A DNA stretch of 64,000 nt, from NCBI RefSeq assembly GCF_021284765.1, contig NZ_CP089924.1:2746001-2810000 (forward strand), in the 5' to 3' direction. The notes beneath the pieces were generated by a model, which saw nothing but the letters and a program-made list of their open reading frames with translations, had not been told where the DNA came from and did no database searches. Below, in pieces: positions 28,641-40,470 of this stretch (position 1 is the first letter of the stretch; every line of letters begins with the position of its first letter). The DNA is from Lysobacter sp. 5GHs7-4. Lineage in GTDB: Bacteria > Pseudomonadota > Gammaproteobacteria > Xanthomonadales > Xanthomonadaceae. Position numbers and translations under genes: made by a program.

Positions 28641-29482
28641 CGGTCCGTGGCAGGCCCCGGCAACGTCTGCGCGCCTGCAGCCTGCGCGAAATACACCACC
28701 ATGCGCAGATGCCGGTGCTCGTCGACCAGCAAGCTCTCGTGACGGAAATCCAACCGCTGTGCCCGCGCCGTCAGAATCGAGCCGATCCCGCGCCGCGCGT
28801 CTTCGCCATGCGGCTGCTTCCAGCCGCGTCGGAAGTCGGCCGACAGCGCCTTCAAGTCCTCGAGCAGGGCCAGCATCGGCGGATCGTCCGGTGCCACCGC
28901 GTAGTCGTAACGGAACTGCGCGAGCAGCTTGGGCGCATCCTCGCGCCAGGCCGGCAGGCGCCGCCGCAGCGCGGGGTCGGCGAATACCATGCGCAGCAGG
29001 TTGCGGCTGCCGGGCCCGCGCGCGCCGAAACCGAGCAGTTCGTCGGCCGCCGCATTCCATGCGACCACGTCCCAGCGCAGGTCGAGCACGTAGGCCGGCC
29101 GGGCCGCCAGATCGTCCAGCAACTGCTGGATCAGCGGCGTGACCGACACGCGGTGGTAGGCCTGCGGCGGCGGCGGCCGCTGGTGCGCCAATAGGAACAG
29201 GTGGCTGCAGTCGGCATCGTCGAGCTTGAGCGCATGCGCCACGCCCAGCAGGAATTTCTCCGACACCTGGATGTCCCGCCCCTGCTCGAACCAGGTGTAC
29301 CAAGTGAGTCCCACGCCGGCCAACGCCGCGACCTCTTCCCGGCGCAGGCCGGGGGTGCGGCGACGCCCGTGCGAGGGCAGACCGACATCGGCCGGGGTCA
29401 GCTTGCGGCGGTGCCGGGTCAGGAACTCCGAGAGCGCGTTCCTGCTGCGGCTGAGGCTGCGTTCGGCCATGGCGGTTGCCAT
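28631..29482 (-). CDS. XRE-family regulator with MmyB-like ligand-binding domain
   Basis: The protein has 283 residues. The N-terminal helix-turn-helix lies at about residues 20-90: LSEFLTRHRRKLTPADVGLP, RRTPGLRREEVAALAGVG, WYTWFEQGR. The C-terminal part (110-265) matches the MmyB-like PAS-type domain, with AYVLDLRWDVVAWNAAADEL. Such regulators usually repress the divergent gene, here the MFS exporter, and respond to a small ligand, possibly a fatty acid. The ATG at 29482 opens an AT-rich intergenic region. The stop lies inside the right direct repeat. Confidence 0.88.
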   Translation of the reverse strand: MATAMAERSLSRSRNALSEFLTRHRRKLTPADVGLPSHGRRRTPGLRREEVAALAGVGLTWYTWFEQGRDIQVSEKFLLGVAHALKLDDADCSHLFLLAHQRPPPPQAYHRVSVTPLIQQLLDDLAARPAYVLDLRWDVVAWNAAADELLGFGARGPGSRNLLRMVFADPALRRRLPAWREDAPKLLAQFRYDYAVAPDDPPMLALLEDLKALSADFRRGWKQPHGEDARRGIGSILTARAQRLDFRHESLLVDEHRHLRMVVYFAQAAGAQTLPGPATDRVG

Positions 29483-29507
29483 TAGTAATAGGATAAATAC
29501 TTAAATT

Positions 29508-29517
29508 GTACTAGTAC
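29508..29517. promoter_or_regulatory. Palindrome GTACTAGTAC, candidate operator
   Basis: A perfect 10-bp palindrome lies in the AT-rich 94-nt region between the divergent regulator and MFS genes, where both promoters must be. It is a good candidate site for the XRE regulator. Confidence 0.45.
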
Positions 29518-29576
29518 TTCGGCCTGCCGAAGATGTGGCCCCGTTCCGATCCGCACAGCCGGAGGCCACTTTGACG

Positions 29577-31142
29577 ATGCTCGACGATCCCCTGTTGCAG
29601 TCCGCCACGCACGACGATGCGCCGCAGCCGCGTGCGGGCGCGCGCGAATGGGCCGGGCTGGCGCTGCTGGCTTTGCCGACGCTGTTGCTGGGGCTGGATC
29701 TGACCCTGTTGCATCTGGCCTTGCCGGCGCTGGCGGCGGACCTGCGCCCGACCAGCACGCAGGCGCTGTGGATCGTCGATGCCTACGGTTTCATGATCGC
29801 CGGCTTCCTGATCACGATGGGCGCGCTGGGCGACCGCATCGGGCGGCGCAAGTTGCTCATGATCGGTGCGGCCGCGTTCGGTGCCGCTTCGGTGATGGCG
29901 GCCTGCGCGACCAGCGCCAATATGCTGATCGCCGCGCGCGCCGTGCTCGGCATCGCCGGCGCCACCCTGATGCCCTCGACCCTGGCGCTGGTCAGCAACC
30001 TGTTCCGCCTGCCCCGCCAGCGCGCGCTGGCGATCGGCGTGTGGGCGACGATGTTCGCGCTGGGCATGGCGGCCGGGCCGGTGGTGGGCGGCGTCCTGCT
30101 GGACCGGTACGGATGGGCCGCGGCGTTCCTGGTGGCGTTGCCGGTGGTGGCGCTGTTGCTGATCGCCGCACCGTTCGCGCTGCCGGAGTACCGCGCGCCG
30201 CGACAGGGGCGCCTGGACCTGCGCAGCGTCGCGCTGTCCTTGCTCGGCCTGCTGCCTATCGTCTACGGCATCAAGCAGTTGGCCAAGGACGGCGTCGGGT
30301 TCGGCGCCACGGTGGCGATGGTCGTCGGCCTGGCGTTCGCCTTCGCCTTCGTGCGGCGCCAGCGCCGCTTGAGCGATCCCCTGATCGACCTGGACCTGTT
30401 CGCCTGCCGCGCCTTCAGCGTCGCCTTGGGGGTGCTGTTGGTCGGCCTGATCGGCGTCGGCGGCACGATGTTGCTGGTCACCCAATATCTGCAGTTGGTG
30501 GCCGGCCTGTCGCCGTTGGCCGCCGGCCTGTGGATGGGGCCGCCGGCCCTGGCGATGCTGGTGGCCGGCATCGCGGCGCCCGTGCTGGTGCGGCGCATCC
30601 GCCCGGGCTATGTGATCGCCATGGCGCTGGGCCTGTCGGTGCTCGGGTATCTGATCATGAGCCGGCTCGAAGCCGGACCGCAGGGCGTCGCGCTGGCGAC
30701 GGCGGCGTTCTCGTTGGTGTACCTGGGCCTGGGCACCATCGCCGCGTTGGGCACGGAGCTGGTGGTCGGCGCGGCGCCGCTGGAGAAGGCGGGATCGGCC
30801 TCGGCGCTGTCGGAAACGGTGCAGGAACTTGGCCTGGCCCTGGGCGTGGCGGCGCTGGGCAGCCTCAGCACCGCAATCTACCGCAACGCGATGAGCGACA
30901 GCGGTGGCGCCTCCGCGCGCGCACTGCCCGGCGCGGTGTCCGATAGCCTGGCCGGCGCACGATCGCTGGCGCCGGAGCTGCCGGCCGCGGTGCTGGAGCA
31001 GGCGCAGGCCGCGTTCATGGCCGGCTTCAACGCCGCGGCGGCGACCAGCGCTGTAAGCACCGCCCTATTGGCGGCGCTGGCGGCAATCGCGCTGCGCCAC
31101 ATCGGCGCAGGCGACGGCGCGGCGGCCGATCCGCCAAAGTAA
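29577..31142 (+). CDS. MFS multidrug exporter, DHA2 (EmrB/QacA) family, 14 TM
   Basis: The 521-residue protein has 14 hydrophobic segments, motif A GALGDRIGRRKLL near 85, and the DHA2 signature around LGLDLTLLHLALPALAADL. It resembles SmvA-type exporters for quaternary ammonium compounds and dyes. A GGAGG site is 5 nt from a TTG at 29571 and 11 nt from the ATG at 29577, so the TTG may be the real start. It is divergent from the XRE regulator and ends in a terminator. Confidence 0.92.
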   Translation: MLDDPLLQSATHDDAPQPRAGAREWAGLALLALPTLLLGLDLTLLHLALPALAADLRPTSTQALWIVDAYGFMIAGFLITMGALGDRIGRRKLLMIGAAAFGAASVMAACATSANMLIAARAVLGIAGATLMPSTLALVSNLFRLPRQRALAIGVWATMFALGMAAGPVVGGVLLDRYGWAAAFLVALPVVALLLIAAPFALPEYRAPRQGRLDLRSVALSLLGLLPIVYGIKQLAKDGVGFGATVAMVVGLAFAFAFVRRQRRLSDPLIDLDLFACRAFSVALGVLLVGLIGVGGTMLLVTQYLQLVAGLSPLAAGLWMGPPALAMLVAGIAAPVLVRRIRPGYVIAMALGLSVLGYLIMSRLEAGPQGVALATAAFSLVYLGLGTIAALGTELVVGAAPLEKAGSASALSETVQELGLALGVAALGSLSTAIYRNAMSDSGGASARALPGAVSDSLAGARSLAPELPAAVLEQAQAAFMAGFNAAAATSAVSTALLAALAAIALRHIGAGDGAAADPPK

Positions 31143-31166
31143 ACCCGGCCGTAGCCGGGTTTTTCG
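31141..31166 (+). terminator. Rho-independent terminator of the MFS gene
   Basis: The sequence is AAACCCGGC-CGTA-GCCGGGTTTTTC, starting inside the stop codon. It is nearly identical to the hairpin at 31916-31945. Confidence 0.9.
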
Positions 31167-31192
31167 CGTGCGTGCCGGAGAGGGAAACGGGT

Positions 31193-31213
31193 TCCTTGGA
31201 TGGATCGTTAGAC
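31193..31213 (-). repeat. Half attC site
   Basis: TCCTTGGATGGATCGTTAGAC matches one arm and core of the other sites (GGCTTGAATGAATTGTTAGAC). The rest of the site is missing and replaced by the MFS terminator region. Confidence 0.65.
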
Positions 31214-31546
31214 CCTATGACGAGAGTGCAGCAGCAGCAGAAGCCAAAGGACAATCGCAGCGACGCACATGCAAAGAACGTAGAGCGCCGGAAGCTCCGA
31301 TACTGAAAGCGGCATATTTTGAAGCAACTGAGCGTCGTTCATACGAGCGACACGCAGTCTGTTGAAGCCTAGAAAGACCAGAGGGGCGATGGCTGTCAAG
31401 AAAGCAATCGCCTTGAAGGATGTTCTGGCGCTGAATTTAGGCGATCTTGCGAGCTTGTACGCCGGATAGACGGCAGATAAGGCAAGCAATCCCAACGCGG
31501 TCCAAATGGCTGCAAGCATCTGGGTGAAATCTTCGTGCATGGCCAT
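31208..31546 (-). CDS. Cassette-encoded membrane protein of unknown function (112 aa)
   Basis: The protein has three hydrophobic helices (about residues 10-28, 45-60 and 86-105) and a short basic C-terminus. A GTGATGGCCATG start region offers three starts; the ATG at 31546 follows AGGTG. The stop lies inside the half attC. It resembles many small membrane proteins found in cassettes; the family is not recognised. Confidence 0.68.
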   Translation of the reverse strand: MAMHEDFTQMLAAIWTALGLLALSAVYPAYKLARSPKFSARTSFKAIAFLTAIAPLVFLGFNRLRVARMNDAQLLQNMPLSVSELPALYVLCMCVAAIVLWLLLLLHSRHRV

Positions 31547-31600
31547 CACCTGGATTTGGCCGAGCCGCGAAGCCGCTTCGGCTTGAATGGGTTGTTAGAT
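31541..31600 (-). repeat. attC site
   Basis: The distal core GTTAGAT (31594) and the stem GAGCCGCGAAGCCGCTTCGG are good. The other core is eroded to about GCCATCAC and overlaps the start of the neighbouring cassette gene. Confidence 0.82.
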
Positions 31601-31822
31601 CAAGATTCTGCGGAGAATAGCCGCAACAATGCAAACGGCCAACAATGCGACGAGAACCTGATGCGTGCGGTAGTGCCACCGAATGGCGACGTGCTCAGGG
31701 TCCGACAGCTCATGAGCCACGGGCAGCTTTCGCATGCGGAAGAGGTTGAGGACGATTCCAAGCGGAGAGCCGCCGAAGCGAACGTCTTCGAAATGCGCGC
31801 TGTCCAGCCGCTGCGATTCCAC
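31595..31822 (-). pseudogene. Probable 5'-truncated cassette gene (75 codons from a GTG)
   Basis: The frame ends in the attC with one C-terminal hydrophobic helix, HQVLVALLAVCIVAAILRRI. Upstream of the GTG at 31822 the frame stays open through the acnB terminator with a plausible protein (FVAVIASDWFLAGKIRKAVE) but no start codon of quality. I read it as a cassette gene that lost its 5' end at the array boundary. Confidence 0.5.
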
Positions 31823-31915
31823 CGCCTTGCGAATCTTCCCGGCCAGAAACCAATCGCTGGCGATGACCGCAACGAATGTCGCAGGACTTACCTCTATCGA
31901 TTGCGTTAGAGCACG

Positions 31916-31945
31916 AAAAAACCCGGCCGAAGCCGGGTTTTTTTT
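31916..31945 (-). terminator. Terminator downstream of acnB (bidirectional)
   Basis: A6-CCCGGC-CGAA-GCCGGG-T8, with runs suitable for termination on both strands. It lies 33 nt past the acnB stop. Confidence 0.9.
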
Positions 31946-31978
31946 AGAGAGCCAACGCGCCCGAAACCTACGATCCGA

Positions 31979-34564
31979 TCAGGCCGCGACGGTGTCCGCC
32001 ACGGTCTTGTAGTCCTCGATCTGGTCGAAGTTCATGTAGCGGTAGATCTGGTCGCCGCTGGCCTTGAGCACGCCGACGTCCGCCATGTACTCCTCACGCG
32101 TGGGGATACGGCCCAGACGCGAGCAGATCGCGGCCAGTTCGGCCGAACCCAGGTAGACGTTGGTGTTGCGGCCCAGGCGGTTGGGGAAGTTGCGGGTGCT
32201 GGTGGAGAACACCGTCGCGCCCTCGCGTGCCTGCGCCTGGTTGCCCATGCACAGCGAGCAGCCCGGCATTTCCATGCGCGCGCCGGCGGTGCCGAAGGTG
32301 CCGTAGTGGCCTTCCTTGGTGAGCTCGGAGGCGTCCATCTTGGTCGGCGGCGCGACCCACAGGCGGGTCGGGATGTCGCGCTTGCCTTCCAGCAGCTTGG
32401 CGGCCGCGCGGAAGTGGCCGATGTTGGTCATGCACGAGCCGATGAAGACCTCGTCGATAACCGCGCCGGCGACGTCGGACAGCGTTTTGACGTCGTCCGG
32501 GTCGTTCGGGCAGGCCACGATCGGCTCGACGATCGTGTTGAGGTCGATGTCGATGACGGCGGCGTACTCGGCGTCGGCGTCGCCTTCCAGCAACTGCGGG
32601 TTGGCCAGCCAGCCTTCCATCGCCTTGATCCGGCGCTGCAGCGAGCGCGGGTCGGCGTAGCCTTCGGCGATCATCCACTTGAGCAGGGTGATGTTGCTGG
32701 TCAGGTACTCGATGATCGGTTCCTTATCCAGCTTCACCGTGCAGCCGGCGGCCGAGCGCTCGGCCGAGGCGTCGGACAGCTCGAACGCCTGTTCGACCTT
32801 GAGCTGCGGCAGGCCTTCGATCTCGAGGATGCGGCCGGAGAAGATGTTCTTCTTGCCCTGCTTGGCGACGGTCAGCAGGCCGCTGTTGATCGCGGCCAGC
32901 GGGATCGCGTTGACCAGGTCGCGCAGGGTCACGCCGGGCTGCATCTCGCCCTTGAAGCGCACCAGCACCGACTCGGGCATGTCCAGCGGCATCACACCGG
33001 TGGCCGCGGCGAACGCGACCAGGCCGGAGCCGGCCGGGAACGAGATGCCGACCGGGAAACGGGTGTGCGAATCGCCGCCGGTGCCGACGGTGTCGGGCAT
33101 CAGCATGCGGTTGAGCCAGGAGTGGATCACGCCGTCGCCGGGACGCAGGGCGATGCCGCCGCGGTTGCTGATGAAGGCCGGCAGGTCGTGATGGGTCTTG
33201 ACGTCGACGGGCTTGGGATACGCCGCGGTGTGACAGAACGACTGCATCACCAGGTCGGCCGAGAAGCCCAGGCAGGCCAGATCCTTGAGCTCGTCGCGGG
33301 TCATCGGGCCGGTGGTGTCCTGCGAACCCACCGAGGTCATCTTCGGCTCGCAGTAGGTGCCCGGACGGATGCCCTGGTTTTCCGGCAGGCCGCAGGCGCG
33401 GCCGACCATCTTCTGCGCCAGCGAATAGCCCTTGCCGGTGTCGGCCGGGTTGGTCGGCAGGCGGAACAGGGTCGAGACCGGCAGGCCCAGCGCTTCGCGC
33501 GCCTTGGCGGTGAGGCCGCGGCCGACGATCAGCGGGATGCGGCCGCCGGCGCGGACTTCGTCCAGCAGCACGTCGGACTTCAGCGCGAACTCGGCGATCA
33601 CCTCGCCGTTCTTCAGCGCCTTGCCGTCGTAGGGACGCAGCTCGACCACGTCGCCCATGTTCATCTGCGACACGTCCAGCTCGATCGGCAGCGCGCCGGC
33701 GTCTTCCATGGTGTTGTAGAAGATCGGCGCGATCTTCGAACCCAGGCAGACGCCGCCGAAACGCTTGTTCGGGATGTAGGGGATGTCCTCGCCGGTGAAC
33801 CACAGCACCGAGTTGGTCGCCGATTTGCGGCTGGAGCCGGTGCCGACCACGTCGCCGACGTAGGCGACCAGGTGGCCTTGGTCCTTCAGCGATTCGATGA
33901 AGGCGATCGGGCCGCGCTTGCCGTCTTCTTCCGGCTCGATGCCGTCGCGCTTGTTCTTCAGCATCGCCAGCGCGTGCAGCGGGATGTCCGGGCGCGTGGT
34001 GGCGTCGGGCGCCGGCGACAGGTCGTCGGTGTTGGTCTCGCCGGTCACCTTGAACACGGTGATGGTCAGGCTTTCCGGCACTTCCGGCTTGCTGGTGAAC
34101 CATTCGGCGTCGGCCCAGCTTTGCAGCACGGCCTGGGCGTTGGCGTTGCCGGCTTCGGCCTTTTCCTGCACGTCGTGGAAGGCGTCGAACATCAGCAGGG
34201 TGTGCTTGAGCGCGTCGGCGGCGACGGCGCCGACTTCGGCGTCGTCCAGCAGCTGGATCAGCGGGTGGATGTTGTAGCCGCCCAGCATGGTGCCCAGCAG
34301 CTGGGTGGCGTGCGCGCGGGAGATCAGCGCGTTGGTTTCGCTGCCGAAGGCGACCGCGGCCAGGTAGGACGCCTTGACCTTGGCCGCGTCGTCGACGCCG
34401 GCCGGGACGCGGTGGCTCAGCAGCTCCAGCAGGAACGTTTCCTCGCCCGCCGGCGGGGCCTTCAGCAGTTCGATGACCTCGGCGGTCTGCTGTGCGGTCA
34501 GGGGCAGCGGCGGAATGCCCAGCGCGGCGCGCTCGGCAACGTGTTGGCGGTAGCTGGAGAGCAT
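31979..34564 (-). CDS. acnB: Bifunctional aconitate hydratase 2 / 2-methylisocitrate dehydratase
   Basis: AcnB interconverts citrate and isocitrate. The 861-residue protein starts [20 protein letters not shown] with the HEAT-like N-domain, and has iron-sulfur ligands in [12 protein letters not shown] and [11 protein letters not shown] near the C-terminus. Other landmarks are [13 protein letters not shown] and [11 protein letters not shown]. The ATG at 34564 gives the normal length; the longer frame is rejected. It is divergent from acnA, an uncommon direct pairing of the two aconitases. Confidence 0.97.
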   Translation of the reverse strand: MLSSYRQHVAERAALGIPPLPLTAQQTAEVIELLKAPPAGEETFLLELLSHRVPAGVDDAAKVKASYLAAVAFGSETNALISRAHATQLLGTMLGGYNIHPLIQLLDDAEVGAVAADALKHTLLMFDAFHDVQEKAEAGNANAQAVLQSWADAEWFTSKPEVPESLTITVFKVTGETNTDDLSPAPDATTRPDIPLHALAMLKNKRDGIEPEEDGKRGPIAFIESLKDQGHLVAYVGDVVGTGSSRKSATNSVLWFTGEDIPYIPNKRFGGVCLGSKIAPIFYNTMEDAGALPIELDVSQMNMGDVVELRPYDGKALKNGEVIAEFALKSDVLLDEVRAGGRIPLIVGRGLTAKAREALGLPVSTLFRLPTNPADTGKGYSLAQKMVGRACGLPENQGIRPGTYCEPKMTSVGSQDTTGPMTRDELKDLACLGFSADLVMQSFCHTAAYPKPVDVKTHHDLPAFISNRGGIALRPGDGVIHSWLNRMLMPDTVGTGGDSHTRFPVGISFPAGSGLVAFAAATGVMPLDMPESVLVRFKGEMQPGVTLRDLVNAIPLAAINSGLLTVAKQGKKNIFSGRILEIEGLPQLKVEQAFELSDASAERSAAGCTVKLDKEPIIEYLTSNITLLKWMIAEGYADPRSLQRRIKAMEGWLANPQLLEGDADAEYAAVIDIDLNTIVEPIVACPNDPDDVKTLSDVAGAVIDEVFIGSCMTNIGHFRAAAKLLEGKRDIPTRLWVAPPTKMDASELTKEGHYGTFGTAGARMEMPGCSLCMGNQAQAREGATVFSTSTRNFPNRLGRNTNVYLGSAELAAICSRLGRIPTREEYMADVGVLKASGDQIYRYMNFDQIEDYKTVADTVAA

Positions 34565-34926
34565 GGAGAGTCCCGTAGATGTAGCGGTGTGCACCGCGCC
34601 GGCGCCGCATCGTCCACGGCAGTGGGATGCGTCGCGGGCTGGCGGAGTTCGGAGCTTGCCCAGTCTCGACCGGTTCGGAGCGGGTCTGGCATGGGCGGCC
34701 CCTCGACCGCGTATTTTGCCTGGAATGGCGTTTCCGGGCAACGCGCCAGACCCGCCGCAGCCATATCCGGCAAGGCTTTGCGCGGTTTTTGCGGAACGCT
34801 GTGGCGCGCCTGCGACCATTGTCTGCACGCCACATGAATCCGATAGGGTGATAATCGCAAGCAACGCATGCCACCGCGCCTGGGCATCACCGGGCGCGCC
34901 AGCCGCACCTCAGGAGCCCCACCCCC
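34565..34926. promoter_or_regulatory. Divergent acnB/acnA promoter region
   Basis: This 362-nt interval holds no gene. GATAAT at 34850-34855 is a possible -10 box for acnA, and AGGAG about 11 nt before the acnA start is its ribosome site. No operator stands out. Confidence 0.45.
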
Positions 34927-37692
<2,766 letters not shown>

Positions 37693-37723
37693 GCCGCTTC
37701 GAACTGAACAAGCGCCGAGGCTC

Positions 37724-37747
37724 CCTTCTCCCGCTCGCGGGAGAAGG
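37724..37747. repeat. REP-like hairpin CCTTCTCCCG-CTCG-CGGGAGAAGG
   Basis: A perfect 10-bp stem lies 32 nt after acnA. The element is of the common dispersed CTCCCTTCTCCCGC type and a related CCTCCCCCCGCAAGCGGG follows at about 37816. It may also end acnA transcription. Confidence 0.7.
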
Positions 37748-37853
37748 TGCCCGGAGGGCGGATGAGGGCGCATGAGGCGCGGCTTGCCGCGCAAGTTGCT
37801 AGTGCGTCTGCCCTCCCCCCGCAAGCGGGAAAGGGGCTCGATCGCGCCAGCCC

Positions 37854-38324
37854 CTACAACTTCGGCGTCCACTCCGCGCTGGTCATGCGCCACTCGCCTT
37901 CGGTTTCGCGCCAACCGGTTTCGACCTCGTACACCTGGGCCGCGTCCGGCAGCACCTTGCCCGCGCCGCCGCTGAGCGCGGCGCTGAAACGTACCGTGGC
38001 GCGGTCGCCCTGAATCGCGATCTGCGCCGGTCCCAGGGTCACGCCGACGTCGCGGTAGCGGCGGAAGCTCAGCATCGCCAGGCCACGCGCGCCGTTGCGG
38101 TCCATGCCTTCCGGGCCGACGAAGTCCTCCGCCAGGGTCGCGTGCAGGCCCTCCAGGTCGCGCGCCTCCATCGCCGTCTGCAGCGCGGCCAGGCTTTCGC
38201 GCAGGCGCTGCTCCGGCGGCGTGCGCGCGCAACCCGCCAGCAACGCCCATAGCGCCAGGGCGCTTGCGGCGAGCGCGATTGCGCGCCAACGCGATGCCGC
38301 CGAACCCGTCGCAGGAATGCCCAT
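37854..38324 (-). CDS. Putative lipoprotein with NTF2/SnoaL-like domain
   Basis: The protein has 156 residues with lipoprotein signal ALWALLAGC (lipid Cys near 31). The mature part starts with a helix, EQRLRESLAALQTAMEARDL, followed by beta strands ending WRMTSAEWTPKL, the pattern of an NTF2-like cone fold (DUF4440-type). It probably binds a small ligand in the periplasm. It is convergent with acnA and divergent from rpfB. The function is unknown. Confidence 0.75.
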   Translation of the reverse strand: MGIPATGSAASRWRAIALAASALALWALLAGCARTPPEQRLRESLAALQTAMEARDLEGLHATLAEDFVGPEGMDRNGARGLAMLSFRRYRDVGVTLGPAQIAIQGDRATVRFSAALSGGAGKVLPDAAQVYEVETGWRETEGEWRMTSAEWTPKL

Positions 38325-38509
38325 CGATCTGACCGTCCGTTCTATTTTCCAACCCTCATCCTGACACGCCCAGGCGCACTTTCGCGCTCGCACGACGCGT
38401 CACCTTGCCAGCCAATAGAGCCTATGCTCCAATCCGAACAGGACCGTACGGCGGCGCATTCGACGCGCTGCCATTGAACGGAAACGCCAGCGATAGAGAG
38501 GGGATCGCG

Positions 38510-40183
38510 ATGAGTTTTGAACGTCCGTGGCTTGCCCAGTACCCGGCGGAAGTGCCGCCGCAAATCGACGTGGACGAGTTCCCGTCCATCGTCTCGGTAC
38601 TGGAGAGCGCGATCGAGAAGTATCGCGACCGCCCGGCCTTCCATAACCTCGGCAAGACGCTGACCTACGGCGAGATCGACCGCCTCAGCGCGCAGTTCGC
38701 GGCCTACCTGCTAGGCGAGCTCAAGCTCAAGAAGGGCGATCGCGTCGCGATCATGATGCCCAACTGCCTGCAGTATCCGATCGCGACCTTCGGCGTGTTG
38801 CGCGCCGGCCTGACCGTGGTCAACACCAACCCGATGTACACCCCGCGCGAGCTCAAGCATCAGCTCGACGACTCCGGCGCCAGCGTCATCCTGGTGCTCG
38901 ACAATTTCGGCGACACCGTCGCCGGCGTGGTCGCCGGCAGTTCGATCAAGGTCATCACCACCGGCCTGGGCGACATGCTGGGCTTCCCCAAGGGCCCGAT
39001 CGTCAACTTCATGCTCAAGCACGTGAAGAAGATGATCCCGGACTACAACATCCCCGGCGCGATCCGCTTCCGCGACGCGCTGACCCTGGGCCAGATGCAC
39101 AAGCTGCCCGAGGTCGAGATCACGCCCGACGACATCGCCTTCCTGCAATACACCGGCGGCACCACCGGCGTGGCCAAGGGCGCGATGCTCACCCACCGCA
39201 ACCTGGTCGCCAACATGCAGCAGGCCGCGGCCTGGGTCGGCACCAACGTGCGCCTGGGCGAGGAAGTCATCATCACCGCGCTGCCGCTGTACCACATCTT
39301 CGCGTTGACGGCGAACGGCCTGGTGTTCATGAAGTTCGGCGGCCTCAACCACATGATCACCAACCCGCGCGACATGCCGGCGTTCGTGAAGGAACTGAAG
39401 AAAACGCCGTTCACCGCCATCACCGGCGTCAACACGCTGTTCAACGGCCTGCTCAACACGCCCGGTTTCAACGAAGTCGATTTCTCGCGCCTGCACCTGA
39501 CCCTGGGCGGCGGCATGGCCGTGCAGCGCGCCGTCGCCGAGCGCTGGAAGCAGGTCACCGGCGTAACCCTGCTGGAAGCCTACGGCCTCACCGAGACCTC
39601 GCCGGCAGCCTGCATCAACCCGATGAACCTGGCCGACTACAACGGCGCGATCGGCCTGCCGATCTCCTCCACCGACGCCTGCGTCAAGGACGAGAACGGC
39701 AACATGCTGCCGATGGGCGAAGTCGGCGAGCTGTGCATCAAGGGCCCGCAGGTGATGAAGGGCTACTGGAAGCGCCCGGAGGAAACCGCCAACGTCATCG
39801 ACGCCGACGGCTGGCTGCACACCGGCGACATGGCGCGCATGGACGAGCAAGGCTACTTCTACATCGTCGACCGCAAGAAGGACATGATCCTGGTCTCGGG
39901 CTTCAACGTGTACCCGAACGAGGTCGAGGACGTGATCGCGATGATGCCCGGCGTGCTGGAAGTCGCCGCGGTCGGCGTGCCGGACGAGAAGTCCGGCGAA
40001 GCGGTCAAGGTCGTGATCGTCAAGAAGGATCAGGCGCTGACCGCCGAACAGGTCAAGGCGCACGCGCGCGAGAACCTCACCGGCTACAAGCATCCCAAGT
40101 ACGTCGAGTTCCGCACCGAGCTGCCCAAGACCAACGTCGGCAAGATCCTGCGCCGCGAACTGCGAGACGCGCCGGCGGCCTGA
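38510..40183 (+). CDS. rpfB: Long-chain fatty-acid--CoA ligase RpfB (FadD type)
   Basis: The 557-residue adenylate-forming enzyme has the AMP-binding motif YTGGTTGVAKGAMLTHRN near 215, AYGLTETSPAACINP near 360, and the C-terminal GWLHTGDMARMDEQGYF and DRKKDMILVSGFNVYPNEVE. The catalytic Lys is in PKTNVGKILRRELR. In Xanthomonas RpfB activates free fatty acids and helps turn over DSF. A GAGAGGGG site supports the ATG at 38510. Synteny with rpfF supports the name; it may also serve general beta-oxidation. Confidence 0.93.
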   Translation: MSFERPWLAQYPAEVPPQIDVDEFPSIVSVLESAIEKYRDRPAFHNLGKTLTYGEIDRLSAQFAAYLLGELKLKKGDRVAIMMPNCLQYPIATFGVLRAGLTVVNTNPMYTPRELKHQLDDSGASVILVLDNFGDTVAGVVAGSSIKVITTGLGDMLGFPKGPIVNFMLKHVKKMIPDYNIPGAIRFRDALTLGQMHKLPEVEITPDDIAFLQYTGGTTGVAKGAMLTHRNLVANMQQAAAWVGTNVRLGEEVIITALPLYHIFALTANGLVFMKFGGLNHMITNPRDMPAFVKELKKTPFTAITGVNTLFNGLLNTPGFNEVDFSRLHLTLGGGMAVQRAVAERWKQVTGVTLLEAYGLTETSPAACINPMNLADYNGAIGLPISSTDACVKDENGNMLPMGEVGELCIKGPQVMKGYWKRPEETANVIDADGWLHTGDMARMDEQGYFYIVDRKKDMILVSGFNVYPNEVEDVIAMMPGVLEVAAVGVPDEKSGEAVKVVIVKKDQALTAEQVKAHARENLTGYKHPKYVEFRTELPKTNVGKILRRELRDAPAA

Positions 40184-40236
40184 ACGGCGCCGATCCGACC
40201 GCCCGACGCGCCGTCCGTCCGATAAGCCGCTCAAAC

Positions 40237-40275
40237 GCGCCCGCAAGGCCCTGCGCCTTGCGGGCGCTTTGTTTT
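40237..40275 (+). terminator. Rho-independent terminator between rpfB and rpfF
   Basis: A 13-bp perfect stem GCGCCCGCAAGGC / GCCTTGCGGGCGC with loop CCTGC is followed by TTTGTTTT. It separates rpfB from rpfF, so rpfF must have its own promoter in 40276-40470. Confidence 0.9.
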
Positions 40276-40470
40276 GGGCGCCTAGAATCGGCCCTGCCGG
40301 GTATCGGTTTGCCAAGCGGGTCACACACGCTGAGGCATCCTGAACCGGCCACACGCCCGTTCCAGCCGCGGGGTCGGCCAATTTCTGGAGCTTCGAGTCT
40401 GAACGGCAGGTGTAGCATGAATTTGTCGGGCCGACGCCCGCCATTCCCACCTACGACCAGGAGCCTCGCC

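Noticed and set aside
24795..31600. attC sites considered as tRNA genes or CRISPR repeats
   Set aside because: They fold as imperfect hairpins with paired 7-bp cores and no cloverleaf or CCA end, and the spacing is gene-sized and variable, so neither tRNA nor CRISPR fits.
24362..31945. Integron integrase or attI in or beside the array
   Set aside because: No frame with tyrosine recombinase features was found on either strand; the array is therefore called integrase-less.
32306..34837. 843-residue plus-strand frame opposite acnB
   Set aside because: It is an antisense shadow with biased composition; acnB is certain on minus.
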